Assembly (NCBI RefSeq): GCF_001648555.1
Contig: NZ_LQXM01000028.1
Location: 248,001-312,000, forward strand
Source: Rossellomorea aquimaris TF-12
GTDB taxonomy: Bacteria; Bacillota; Bacilli; Bacillales; Bacillaceae_B
Direction of reading: 5' to 3'
Length of the DNA stretch: 64,000 nt
Shown: positions 56,478 to 64,000 of the stretch, in pieces
How positions within the stretch are numbered: position 1 is the stretch's first letter
How the letters are laid out: the number at the start of each line of letters is the position of its first letter
The notes under the pieces: generated by a model
The model's input: the letters and a program-made list of their open reading frames with translations, nothing else
What the model was told of the DNA's origin: nothing
The model's database searches: none
Made by a program: the position numbers and the translations under genes

Positions 56478-59400
56478 TCATTGCTTATTAACGCTCATCT
56501 TTATTTTTTCTAAATTATGAGCTACTTTCTTCTCTGCTTTATCCATTTCCTTGTCTTTTTTTGCGTTCTTTTTCTCAAGTTCTTTTTGAAGTTTCTCCAG
56601 GTCCCGCTGTATTCCATCTGTGAATTCATTTACCTGCTTTTGAGTAGCGGATTTCATTTCATCAGCTACAACACTTGCTAGTAGTAGCTCCTTCACTTCC
56701 TTTGGAGTATAGTCTTCACTTAATACAAGCTCGACCATTAGTTCCGAAGCTTTTTCAGCTGTAGTGTCATCAAGTAAGAATTCTTCAATTACAACGGTGA
56801 CGGCTGATTTAGGCGTAACGGTTACTGAGTTGGATTTCACTTCATTTCCTGCTTGATCTTTCAGGACAAGTTGATAGGTATACTCTGTTCCATTTTCAAC
56901 ATTTTCATCAACATATCCGACAGCATCCGCGTTTTCTATCGTATGATAGCTTTCACCGTTACGAAGAAGCGTTAAGCTATGAGCATCCTTTTTATCTAGA
57001 TCTTCAAAGCTCCAGTTTAGTGAAACCTTACCTTCTTCTTGAACCGGCTGTTTCAGCTCGATAGATGTTGCTGGTGGAGTTTTATCCACTCTTATGACGT
57101 TTAACACATAATCCTTTGTATTTTTACCGATGGCACCACCATCGCTCTTAAAAATGTCTGTTTTATTTTGTTCTGATGGCTCAATATGAATGTTTAGTTT
57201 ATTTTCACCTTGTTTCAGTTGAACTTCATGAGAAAAGCTCATGTCGTCTGCGATGGTTACTGTCTCGCCATTAATCGTTAATACTCCTTCTTTAATGGCG
57301 TTACCTGTAACAGTTACAGAATCTTTTTCTGTTTCAAGTCCTTCTTTTGGAGACGTGATGACGACTGGCCTGTCAATCCAGCGAAGAATTTTATCCTCCA
57401 CCACCATCCTGTTGTTTCCTTGGTTTTTGACGACTACTTTGAGGTCCGTCCCTGGAGCTCCGTAGCCGTATAGACTGATGTCATCGTCTGTTTTGTCGTA
57501 TGGGGTGTGGTCGGATAGACCTTCCTGGTCCCATGAGTTCGATTTGACGTATTTGTAGGTGATTTCGGTTCCTTCTTGGACTTCTGTTGTGTATTCCCAG
57601 TCAGCTGTAACGGCACCGTTACGGGACATTTCCCACGCACCCGTGTTCCACCCATTCACGCTGCCCGGCATGCTGATGGTTGTATTAAGTGGCGTATAAT
57701 CAGGTGCGTGTACCTTGAAGGTTACCTCTACCATAACAATTTCAGGTGTAATCTTCACTTCATTAGATGTAACAGTATTCCCAGCTTGATCAAACAGCTT
57801 GACTTGGTACCCATAGGTTTTACCATTTGAGACCTCGTAATCTCGATACGTTGTTTTGGAGAGATCATAGATTTTTTTAATGATGTTCCCATTGCGAACA
57901 ATGGCCATCATATAAGCATCTTCTGCTACATTTTCAATATTCCAGCTTAGATTCACCTGACCGGATTCTTTCGTCGGCTGCTCAAGGGTTACTCCATCGG
58001 CTGGGGCAGTCACATCATCGCTTTGTATAAATTCTACAGAGTTCGTATTATCTGTATAGATCCAGCTTTGACCCAGGTCACTAGAGAAAGCCATCCGATA
58101 TTCATAAACACCCACTTCAAAAGGTGTAAAAGAAGCTTTGTACACATTGTTATTGCCTTCTTGACCTGTATAAACCGCTTTTGTATCTGTCCAGTGTTCT
58201 TCAGTAGACTTCTTCATTTGAAGCTTTGTAAGGATTCCTTCTGCTTGTCCAATTTCAGTTGCTCCAGCAATATATAGCTGTGCTGCAATTTCATATGTTT
58301 TCGTTAAATCCAGAGTCGCATCAGCTAAGTCCGATAAGTTGCCAGCCCATGCTGATGTTAAATCATAATGAGGGACAAACCCTTTACTTTCTGCTTTTTT
58401 AGACAGGTTTCCGGATGGGTCCTTCGCTACTATCGCAAAATAATATTCTTTTCCATTCGTTAGGTTTTCAGCTGTAAAATGCGTATCGGTTGTTGTACCA
58501 ATCTCTTCGTAAAACGCACCTTGCAGGTTTGATTTGTAGACAACATACTCTACATCCGTAGTTTGTGAAGCACTCCATTGCAAGGAAACAGCTCCTTCAC
58601 TTGCTTCACCCGTAATGTTGGTCACTCCTCCAGGAAGCGCCGGCTTGTCATCAGCGATAAGCATACGACCACTCATTCCAGGAATCTCTACTTGTATTTG
58701 ACCAGACGCGGTTGTAACTCGGTAAGAATCGTCTAATTGATCAACAAATGCTGCACCATTTGGTAAGATATCTTTCACATCAATGGTGATGGTTTTCGCT
58801 GTTTCACCACGGTTAATGGCAACGATGGCACCTTGTTCATCATTGGTACGAGCATAGGCCATGACATCGCCATCTGCGTATACATGATGTAAGTCACCGT
58901 ATGCTAATAGATTGCTATACTTAGTACGAACATCCCCAACCTGTTGGTAATGCTGAACTAATTCTTGATCCTCTCCCCCCCATGGATAGGTTCTACGATC
59001 ATCTGGATCCTTAGAGCCCGTAACTCCTGCTTCATCTCCGTAGTAGATTGTAGGAGCACCAGGATAGCCCATTTGGAAGATGGCAGCCAGCTTCAAACGG
59101 TCTTTACCCAGTTCATAATTATATCCTTTATCGTATTCTGCACGCTCACTAGAGTCCGTCCCTCCTCCTAGAAGGAATACCGCTCTTGGGGTATCATGTG
59201 AGCCCATCAGGTTCATAAGGGCATGGAATGCTTCTGAAGGGTAATCTTCATGGACAGCCTTTAAGCTTGCTTCCTGCTGTGCTGCATTTCCGTTTTTCAA
59301 GAAGGTTTCCACCGCTCCACGGAAGCGATAGTTCATGACAGAATCATATTGATCTCCTAAAAAATATTTAGAAGCGTCGTCCCAAATTTCTCCGAGAATC

Positions 59401-61469
59401 AGAGGTTCTTCTCCTTCTTTCAATGTCGCCCCATCTCCAGAAATGGATGCTGCCTTCAACTCAGCTCGGAACTCTCTCCAAAACTCTGTATCTACTTCAT
59501 TCGCAACATCCAAACGCCAGCCTGATCCACCGTTTGTAATCCATGATTTTGCCACAGAGTCCTCATCATACATAATATAATTGGCAAAGCTCGTTTGATT
59601 TAATTCACTGTCGTAAGGTACTTCCTCACCAGGAATCGATTTGATTTCTGGTAAACTTGTGAAGCCCCACCACGCTTGATACTTGTAAATCTCTTGTCCC
59701 GAATCAGCTTCCTTCACTTTTTCATTGCTAATATTGAACCAGAGGTGAAAGCCATACGGGCTCAGGGTTTGTCCTTCTTTGGTGAAATCAGACTCTGCCT
59801 TTTCACGTGCCTCTTCCTCGGATAATCCATCGTTATTCATATAGTCATAAACTTTCGACCAATATTCATAGGCACCAACTGTGTCATATTTATTGTATCG
59901 GTCAAAATAAATGGAGTCGTCTCCAACATGATTAAATACTCCATCTAAAATAAGATGCATATCACGACTGGCCAGTTCATCGGTAAATGCCTTAAATTCT
60001 TCAGGGGATCCGAACATCGGGTCAACTGCTTTAAAGTCTGTCGCATCGTACTTATGGTTCGATGCAGCTTTTGCCACTGGATTTAAATAAAGAGTATTTA
60101 CACCTAAAGATTGGATATAATCAAGCTTTTCTTGAATCCCTTTAATATCCCCCCCAAAGAAATCGTTACTCCAAATCCCATCTCCATCGTAACCGGCGTC
60201 GTTTTGTAATCGTGGGTTATCAGGCAGCTCCTCCCAATCCTGATGCTCAATAGGTTCAGGGCCACGAGCTTTTGTTTTTGCCTCATCATTCTCACTGTTT
60301 CCGTTGTAGAAGCGGTCAGGGAAAATTTGATACACAACAGACTCCTTCATCCAATCCGGAGTTTTAAAGGCAGGGTCGTAAACGGTTAATTGAAATAACC
60401 CCCCATTACTATCAGCAGCTTTCCCTTCTCCTCCTTGCTCAGTATCTTCACCGTATTCAGCAACAGTATCTCCGTCACCTGCAATAAATTTGTATCCGTA
60501 TACACCCTTTTCTTCAGGAGTAAAGGAAGCTTCCCAGAAATCTGAATCTCCTATGGTTGCTTTTTTTACAAGGGGAACAACTTGAGACGTACCAGATTGA
60601 TAGTTTTTCATTTCAACGTTGGCACGTGTTAAATCATTCTTTTTGGAAGCAAGACGTAATCTTACTTCCTCCCCGGTTTTTATTGCGCCAAAAGGCTGTC
60701 GATACGTGTTATCCCATGTATTATGATAAAGCTTGTCCTTTTCAATAGCATTATCAGCTCCATTTAGTGAGTAATTGGTTGAAACCTCTTTCGTTTCGTT
60801 ATTAAAAAAGAAGGTAATCTCTGAGTCCTCTAAAACATTTAATATGGCGTTGGATCCAGGATATTCTTCTCCCCACTGACTCCCAAGAACCACTTTATAC
60901 TCGTAGCTTCCCTTTGGAACGATCGTGGTAAAGGTATAAATATTATCAAAATCATGATCGTAGAGTTTTGCTGTTGAGGTATCAGGAGACCATTCATCAC
61001 CAGCATTAATAGCAGGCTGAATATTCCCTACAAGTCGCGGACGTTTTTCTTCAGACAGTGGTGTATAGTACCGGGAATCTGTGACTCCGTGTGTACCATC
61101 GTGGTAGTAAAAGGTGATTTCTGTTTCTTCAGTGAGCTCTAATTTAATGTTCTCACCGCCTGGAGCACCATAAGCTCCGTAGTTTTCGTCCCAGCTTCCG
61201 TTAATGGCAATTTTGTACTCATAGTTACCAGCTGGTATTGTAGCTGTATAGGAATACAATTGATTACCCACGTGATTCATTTGTGTTGCAGTGGCGGCAG
61301 GATCCCAGTCCTTGTCATGCCCCAGTTCACTCTGCATGCTTCCTACCAACACAACGGATCGTTCGGTGCTTTCTTCTGCTTTTGCAAATGGAGTGAACGG
61401 TTGTGCAAACGATTGCAAAAATAATAAGAAAACAACAAGTACAGATAATGGCTGTAACTTCCTCCTCAT
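56478..61469 (-). CDS. Secreted multidomain amylopullulanase-type GH13 enzyme
   Basis: A 1,663-residue exoenzyme that should hydrolyse starch or pullulan. Signal peptide 1-32. Two N-terminal starch-binding-like modules (about 38-135 and 143-235; each with YSYTATIPAGNYEYK or YTFTTIVPKGSYEYK), then a CBM34-like module (about 245-370). The GH13 barrel follows: DGVFNHVG (about 511), GWRLDVANE with the nucleophile Asp (about 651), ILGEIW with the acid Glu (about 692), and MGSHDTPR (about 758). After it come fibronectin-type III domains, a CBM20-like module and a charged coiled-coil tail. No LPXTG or SLH anchor. Upstream cre indicates CcpA repression. Confidence 0.92.
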   Translation of the reverse strand: MRRKLQPLSVLVVFLLFLQSFAQPFTPFAKAEESTERSVVLVGSMQSELGHDKDWDPAATATQMNHVGNQLYSYTATIPAGNYEYKIAINGSWDENYGAYGAPGGENIKLELTEETEITFYYHDGTHGVTDSRYYTPLSEEKRPRLVGNIQPAINAGDEWSPDTSTAKLYDHDFDNIYTFTTIVPKGSYEYKVVLGSQWGEEYPGSNAILNVLEDSEITFFFNNETKEVSTNYSLNGADNAIEKDKLYHNTWDNTYRQPFGAIKTGEEVRLRLASKKNDLTRANVEMKNYQSGTSQVVPLVKKATIGDSDFWEASFTPEEKGVYGYKFIAGDGDTVAEYGEDTEQGGEGKAADSNGGLFQLTVYDPAFKTPDWMKESVVYQIFPDRFYNGNSENDEAKTKARGPEPIEHQDWEELPDNPRLQNDAGYDGDGIWSNDFFGGDIKGIQEKLDYIQSLGVNTLYLNPVAKAASNHKYDATDFKAVDPMFGSPEEFKAFTDELASRDMHLILDGVFNHVGDDSIYFDRYNKYDTVGAYEYWSKVYDYMNNDGLSEEEAREKAESDFTKEGQTLSPYGFHLWFNISNEKVKEADSGQEIYKYQAWWGFTSLPEIKSIPGEEVPYDSELNQTSFANYIMYDEDSVAKSWITNGGSGWRLDVANEVDTEFWREFRAELKAASISGDGATLKEGEEPLILGEIWDDASKYFLGDQYDSVMNYRFRGAVETFLKNGNAAQQEASLKAVHEDYPSEAFHALMNLMGSHDTPRAVFLLGGGTDSSERAEYDKGYNYELGKDRLKLAAIFQMGYPGAPTIYYGDEAGVTGSKDPDDRRTYPWGGEDQELVQHYQQVGDVRTKYSNLLAYGDLHHVYADGDVMAYARTNDEQGAIVAINRGETAKTITIDVKDILPNGAAFVDQLDDSYRVTTASGQIQVEIPGMSGRMLIADDKPALPGGVTNITGEASEGAVSLQWSASQTTDVEYVVYKSNLQGAFYEEIGTTTDTHFTAENLTNGKEYYFAIVAKDPSGNLSKKAESKGFVPHYDLTSAWAGNLSDLADATLDLTKTYEIAAQLYIAGATEIGQAEGILTKLQMKKSTEEHWTDTKAVYTGQEGNNNVYKASFTPFEVGVYEYRMAFSSDLGQSWIYTDNTNSVEFIQSDDVTAPADGVTLEQPTKESGQVNLSWNIENVAEDAYMMAIVRNGNIIKKIYDLSKTTYRDYEVSNGKTYGYQVKLFDQAGNTVTSNEVKITPEIVMVEVTFKVHAPDYTPLNTTISMPGSVNGWNTGAWEMSRNGAVTADWEYTTEVQEGTEITYKYVKSNSWDQEGLSDHTPYDKTDDDISLYGYGAPGTDLKVVVKNQGNNRMVVEDKILRWIDRPVVITSPKEGLETEKDSVTVTGNAIKEGVLTINGETVTIADDMSFSHEVQLKQGENKLNIHIEPSEQNKTDIFKSDGGAIGKNTKDYVLNVIRVDKTPPATSIELKQPVQEEGKVSLNWSFEDLDKKDAHSLTLLRNGESYHTIENADAVGYVDENVENGTEYTYQLVLKDQAGNEVKSNSVTVTPKSAVTVVIEEFLLDDTTAEKASELMVELVLSEDYTPKEVKELLLASVVADEMKSATQKQVNEFTDGIQRDLEKLQKELEKKNAKKDKEMDKAEKKVAHNLEKIKMSVNKQ
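57441..57453 (-). repeat. REP core word inside a coding region
   Basis: GAGGTCCGTCCCT inside the amylopullulanase gene, coding in frame for PGTDL. It is a 13-base match to the REP arms elsewhere, longer than expected by chance in 64 kb. Confidence 0.5.
61404..61417. promoter_or_regulatory. Internal cre-like site
   Basis: TGCAAACGATTGCA, a perfect palindrome fitting TGNAANCGNWNNCA, in the signal-peptide coding region of the amylopullulanase. Could act as a CcpA roadblock. Confidence 0.6.
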
Positions 61470-61540
61470 TTAGCAATTCCCCTTTTCTTTAAAAGATTAT
61501 TCCGTTAACATATTTTGATTAGAATTGTATGTTATGGAAA

Positions 61541-61554
61541 TGCAAACGGTTTCA
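61541..61554. promoter_or_regulatory. cre (CcpA operator) of the amylopullulanase
   Basis: TGCAAACGGTTTCA fits TGNAANCGNWNNCA. It lies 72 bp upstream of the start and overlaps a plausible -35 (TTGCAT) followed by TAATCA after 18 bases. Confidence 0.8.
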
Positions 61555-61629
61555 TACTAATTATTATTGAATACTCTGATTATTTCAATGAGTAAAAGGT
61601 CGTGAAACAATTTGAAGATTTTTGTCATA

Positions 61630-61658
61630 TTAACAGATTAAAAGGACTTTAATACTAT
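61630..61658 (+). promoter_or_regulatory. Promoter of the c-di-GMP riboswitch transcript
   Basis: TTAACA, 17-base spacer, TACTAT; start predicted near 61665, about 70 bases before the aptamer. Confidence 0.6.
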
Positions 61659-61734
61659 TAAAAAATATAGATAATTAGTTAAGATGTCTCAGTAATTGCC
61701 GATAGGAGAGGAAAGATTGATTTTTTTGATGGTT

Positions 61735-61826
61735 TCTGTTGAAAAAGGCAAACTTTTCGAAAGGGAAGGACGCAAAGCTCCCGGATCTAAGGTGAACTCA
61801 ACTAGGATGGCCGAGCTACCGACATT
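61735..61826 (+). promoter_or_regulatory. c-di-GMP-I riboswitch (GEMM), plus strand
   Basis: Diagnostic GEMM-I blocks in order: GGCAAAC, TTTTCGAAAGGGAAG (GAAA tetraloop hairpin), GGACGCAAAGC, the receptor helix with CCCGGATCTAAGG, then TAGGATGGCCGAGCTACCG. It ends 15 bases before the start of the 100-aa gene. No intrinsic terminator follows, so control may be at translation. Confidence 0.93.
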
Positions 61827-61840
61827 GGTTTAAAGGGGAA

Positions 61841-62143
61841 ATGAACGTGTTAAGAGAAGAGATTCATGTGATTAAACGGCATATTTGCCAGTTAAACGCT
61901 TTAGTAGAAATGTATGAAGACGAGCCTATACATTCTGAACCATTTATCAACCTCATTCACTCCATCCAGAATCTTCAAACACAATATACGGTTTCACCTG
62001 TAGTGGAAATGTTGACTGTCATTAAATACCAAAAGCCTTATATTTTTCATTCCTTAAGGCATCGTGGAGAAATCCCTTCAGCTGTCACTATGGATATACG
62101 AACTGCGGAAAAAAATTTGGATTCTTTACTTTTACAAAGATAA
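61841..62143 (+). CDS. Hypothetical 100-aa protein under c-di-GMP riboswitch control
   Basis: No homology I recognise. The protein is soluble, mostly helical by composition (VLREEIHVIKRHICQLNALVEMYEDE; PFINLIHSIQNLQTQYT; AEKNLDSLLLQR), slightly basic, and without signal peptide or membrane segment. The ATG follows AAAGGGGAA closely. The gene directly follows a c-di-GMP aptamer and ends in a strong terminator, so it is a single-gene riboswitch unit and probably a c-di-GMP effector or regulator. It is convergent with another riboswitch-controlled gene. Confidence 0.75.
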   Translation: MNVLREEIHVIKRHICQLNALVEMYEDEPIHSEPFINLIHSIQNLQTQYTVSPVVEMLTVIKYQKPYIFHSLRHRGEIPSAVTMDIRTAEKNLDSLLLQR

Positions 62144-62145
62144 AA

Positions 62146-62185
62146 AAACGGTGATCTGTTATTGCAGATCACCGTTTTTTTAACC
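62146..62185. terminator. Bidirectional terminator
   Basis: AAAAAACGGTGATCTG / CAGATCACCGTTTTTTT around TTATTG. Confidence 0.94.
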
Positions 62186-62271
62186 AAAGCCTCTCTCAGT
62201 AAGGTATGTGCTCGATGACAAAACTATACTAATACTACCCTCTTAACCGTTCTAGTAACAATCTTTAGGTA

Positions 62272-62547
62272 TTAACTAATTTCTTTTTTATGTGAGTCTG
62301 TTTTGCAATCTTTAAGAGCTTCTAATATATGTATAAAATAAAAAATGGCATTTCCTTTGCGTCGGTCTATTAAGGAAATATCATAAATCATTTTCGATAC
62401 TTCTTCTAACCCAAGTCTCTCTACTAGCATTTCACTAATCTCTTCAGCAGTATGGGTACCTACATAGGTATGTTTTAATGCCGTTCGATTTCTTCTACAA
62501 AAGCTTTTCATCTGATTCCTTATATCACTTTTTATTTTTTCTTCCAT
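62272..62547 (-). CDS. Hypothetical 91-aa protein under a second c-di-GMP riboswitch
   Basis: The protein begins MEEKIKSDIRNQMKSF; it is basic at the N-terminus (CRRNRTALKHT) and contains TAEEISEMLVERLGLEEVSKMIYDI, which might form a helix-turn-helix-like pair. No membrane helix and no family I recognise. The ATG at 62547 is preceded by AGGGTG. The leader contains a complete c-di-GMP-I aptamer about 90 bases upstream. The gene points toward the 100-aa gene. Confidence 0.72.
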   Translation of the reverse strand: MEEKIKSDIRNQMKSFCRRNRTALKHTYVGTHTAEEISEMLVERLGLEEVSKMIYDISLIDRRKGNAIFYFIHILEALKDCKTDSHKKEIS

Positions 62548-62639
62548 ACATTTCACCCTAACCCTCATGGAAAATAAATATAACCCACCAAAAAGAATGG
62601 CCGGTTATAAGTGAACAAGTTCATTTATCCATACTCTTT

Positions 62640-62720
62640 TTGGTAACCCGGCTATCAAGGTTGTCATAACCGTAGACCCGCGGCTTTGCGTCCCAGCCTT
62701 TCGACTAGTTTGCTATTATC
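62640..62720 (-). promoter_or_regulatory. c-di-GMP-I riboswitch (GEMM), minus strand
   Basis: On the minus strand: AGCAAACTAGTCGAAAGGCT, GGGACGCAAAGCC, GCGGGTCTACGG, then GATAGCCGGGTTACC. All GEMM-I landmarks are present. Downstream, ACCAAAAAGA of the aptamer end can pair with TCTTTTTGGT (62587-62596), a possible expression platform. Confidence 0.95.
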
Positions 62721-62881
62721 AAAGGAATATTTATTTTTTACAGTACTCGTACAATACTACCAATTTTTTCAGAAGATTGAAAGGAAAAATCTAATGTTTA
62801 CAAAAATGAAATGTTGTATAAAACCTTTAGAATTCGTGAATAATGGAAATTATCATATTTTTGAAAGGGGATATTCCCTCT

Positions 62882-63397
62882 ATGTATTTATTATTTGTTA
62901 TCATCGTATGGATATTATTCTCTATACGCTTTATTGATTGGAAGGAATTTTACAAACAGTACCCTACCATACTATTTTTTATTTTTATCAATTTCGCTTA
63001 TAACTATTTTTATTATGAGCATACACTATGGAGGTTTCAGGGGATAACAGCAGAATGGTTGAACCATACTATTATTAATGTTGGATTTACTTTTTTTATC
63101 TGTCCTGCCGCATTAACGATTTTCTTGCAGAGAATGCCTGAAAACAAACAAATTAAGGGAGCCTATTTTGGAATTTGGATTGCTTTTTTTACCATTTTAG
63201 AGTTTTTATTCTTTTTAAAAGGAATGTTTGTATACGAGAATGGATGGAACAACTGGCATAACGTTTGGTTAAATATTATCTTGTTTAGTGTGCTATACCT
63301 TCACTACCGTAAACCATTTTATGCGTACCTCGTATCCATTCCACTTGCTTTACTATTTTTTGTTCTATTTCCATTTCCCCTTTTATCTATGAAATAG
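62882..63397 (+). CDS. CBO0543-family membrane protein
   Basis: A 171-residue protein with five or six hydrophobic helices, starting MYLLFVIIVWILFSIRFIDW. The segment YPTILFFIFINFAYNYFYYEHTLW followed by NHTIINVGFTFFICPAALTIFL matches my memory of the CBO0543 family found in Bacillus. The ATG at 62882 starts directly with the first helix; an upstream ATG at 62843 would add 13 polar residues. Function unknown. Confidence 0.78.
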   Translation: MYLLFVIIVWILFSIRFIDWKEFYKQYPTILFFIFINFAYNYFYYEHTLWRFQGITAEWLNHTIINVGFTFFICPAALTIFLQRMPENKQIKGAYFGIWIAFFTILEFLFFLKGMFVYENGWNNWHNVWLNIILFSVLYLHYRKPFYAYLVSIPLALLFFVLFPFPLLSMK

Positions 63398-63418
63398 GCG
63401 AAATTAGAGGTGAATACA

Positions 63419-63505
63419 TTGTCTCATATGATCTTTGTTCTAGTATTAGTGCTTACCTATTCTTCTATGTGGTTTTATCTAAGAAAAAACACCACTTCTC
63501 AATGA
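63419..63505 (+). CDS. Possible 28-aa membrane peptide
   Basis: TTG start after AGAGGTG; the product MSHMIFVLVLVLTYSSMWFYLR plus a short tail is one hydrophobic helix. It lies 21 bp after the CBO0543-like gene and resembles the start of such proteins, so it may be a truncated paralogue or a small partner. The stop lies within the terminator stem region. Confidence 0.35.
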   Translation: MSHMIFVLVLVLTYSSMWFYLRKNTTSQ

Positions 63506-63523
63506 TGAGAAGTGGTGTTTTGA
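63486..63523. terminator. Bidirectional terminator
   Basis: ACACCACTTCTC / GAGAAGTGGTGT around AATGAT; TTTTTTC on the minus strand ends the M23 peptidase gene. Confidence 0.9.
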
Positions 63524-63528
63524 TAGTA

Positions 63529-64000
63529 TTAAAAGTTAATGTATTGACGTGGGTTTACAGCGTTTGATTTCGATGAATTCCAAGAACCTGCGTGAAGTTC
63601 AAAGTGTAAATGCTGACCGAAAGAATATCCTGTATTCCCCATGTATCCAATTTGTTGACCTTTATCAACTGGTTGTCCAGAACGAACAGAGGATGAAGCC
63701 ATATGTGCATATACTGTCGTAAAGGTCTTTCCGTTTACAGAGTGAGTAATGTACACAACATTTCCGTAGCTTGAGCTGTACTGACTTTTGATGACATATC
63801 CATCTGCCGCTGCTTTGATTGGTACACTGCCACCGGAAGCAACATCAATACCATAGTGATAACGAGGCTTACCATTTAGTGTATCCCAACCAAACTCAGT
63901 TGTAATAGAACCGTAAGCAGGGGCAGTCCAAGCCCCAGCGCTTACAGGAGCACTAAAGGAAGGTGCTGGTGCTGGTTCTGGTGCTGAAGAGCTTCCACCA
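63529..64000 (-). CDS. M23 peptidoglycan endopeptidase, C-terminal part (runs off window)
   Basis: The frame is open from the window edge to the stop at 63529, giving 157 residues. A proline/alanine linker (APEPAPAPSFSAP) leads to an M23 domain: GSITTEFGWDTLNGKPRYHYGIDVA with the first zinc ligands His and Asp, then VYAHM and the HLHFELH motif with the last zinc ligand. It is a LytM-type zinc metalloendopeptidase cutting peptide crosslinks. The N-terminus, probably a signal peptide with coiled coil, is outside the window. Confidence 0.92.
   Translation of the reverse strand, partial: GGSSSAPEPAPAPSFSAPVSAGAWTAPAYGSITTEFGWDTLNGKPRYHYGIDVASGGSVPIKAAADGYVIKSQYSSSYGNVVYITHSVNGKTFTTVYAHMASSSVRSGQPVDKGQQIGYMGNTGYSFGQHLHFELHAGSWNSSKSNAVNPRQYINF

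Noticed and set aside
59155-59167. Another REP-like word in the amylopullulanase gene
   Set aside because: Only 11 bases match and they code a normal Gly-Gly-Gly-Thr-Asp stretch, so coincidence is likely.
62686-62937. 83-aa plus-strand ORF
   Set aside because: It starts inside the minus-strand c-di-GMP aptamer and overlaps the better supported CBO0543-like frame.

Overview
The window comes from a low-GC Gram-positive bacterium of the Bacillaceae, related to Bacillus but not obviously B. subtilis itself. Evidence is the long stretch of B. subtilis-like gene order (cggR-gapA; sigL; tRNA-Arg; clpP; crh-whiA-yvcK-rapZ-yvcI; trxB-yvcD; hisZGDBHAFI; yvoF-ppaX-yvoD-lgt-hprK; yvlABCD; uvrAB-csbA; ctpB/minJ), strong AGGAGG ribosome sites, and Bacillus-type control signals (CtsR, CggR, CcpA cre, LexA, TnrA, SigW). 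The genus cannot be fixed from the sequence alone. Almost all genes lie on the minus strand.

Layout: 1-3,630 glycolytic regulator CggR with its operator, the 5' part of gapA, a small glutaredoxin-like protein and sigma-54. 3,781-4,722 tRNA-Arg, then clpP with a CtsR box and terminator. 4,790-5,345 a gene-free array of periodic repeats. 5,416-9,055 crh-whiA-yvcK-rapZ-yvcI. 9,426-11,149 a secreted SGNH hydrolase, tnrA and a divergent 50-aa protein sharing two TnrA boxes. 11,201-20,691 trxB, a TPR protein, and the complete eight-gene histidine operon interrupted by REP hairpins. 20,878-24,855 yvoF-ppaX-yvoD-lgt-hprK. 25,335-29,390 an amidase, a hydrolase, and the SigW-driven yvlABCD operon. 29,395-34,990 uvrA-uvrB-csbA with a LexA box and a dense DnaA-box cluster. 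35,057-39,081 HD-domain protein, hydrolase and serC-serA. 39,582-41,898 ktrA-ktrB behind a c-di-AMP riboswitch. 42,043-46,486 DUF1206 protein, dicarboxylate symporter, glutamine amidotransferase-like protein, PIG-L deacetylase. 46,502-49,375 minJ and ctpB. 49,500-53,589 methionine genes with a SAM riboswitch. 53,917-56,208 DUF302, ResA-like thioredoxin with an Lgt-like membrane partner, methyltransferase. 56,478-61,469 a giant secreted amylopullulanase-type enzyme with cre sites. 61,735-62,720 two c-di-GMP riboswitches serving two small convergent unknown genes. The window ends in an M23 peptidase.

Functional links: carbon catabolite control is concentrated here (crh, hprK, ppaX, cggR, cre-controlled amylase). 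Four nucleotide- or metabolite-sensing riboswitches occur in 21 kb. Repeats are the most unusual aspect: six intergenic arrays with a period of about 21 bp and a locus-specific core word, a REP/REPIN family (GAGGGACGGACC) with at least six intergenic loci, some of which supply the stop codon of the upstream gene, and several MITE-like elements.
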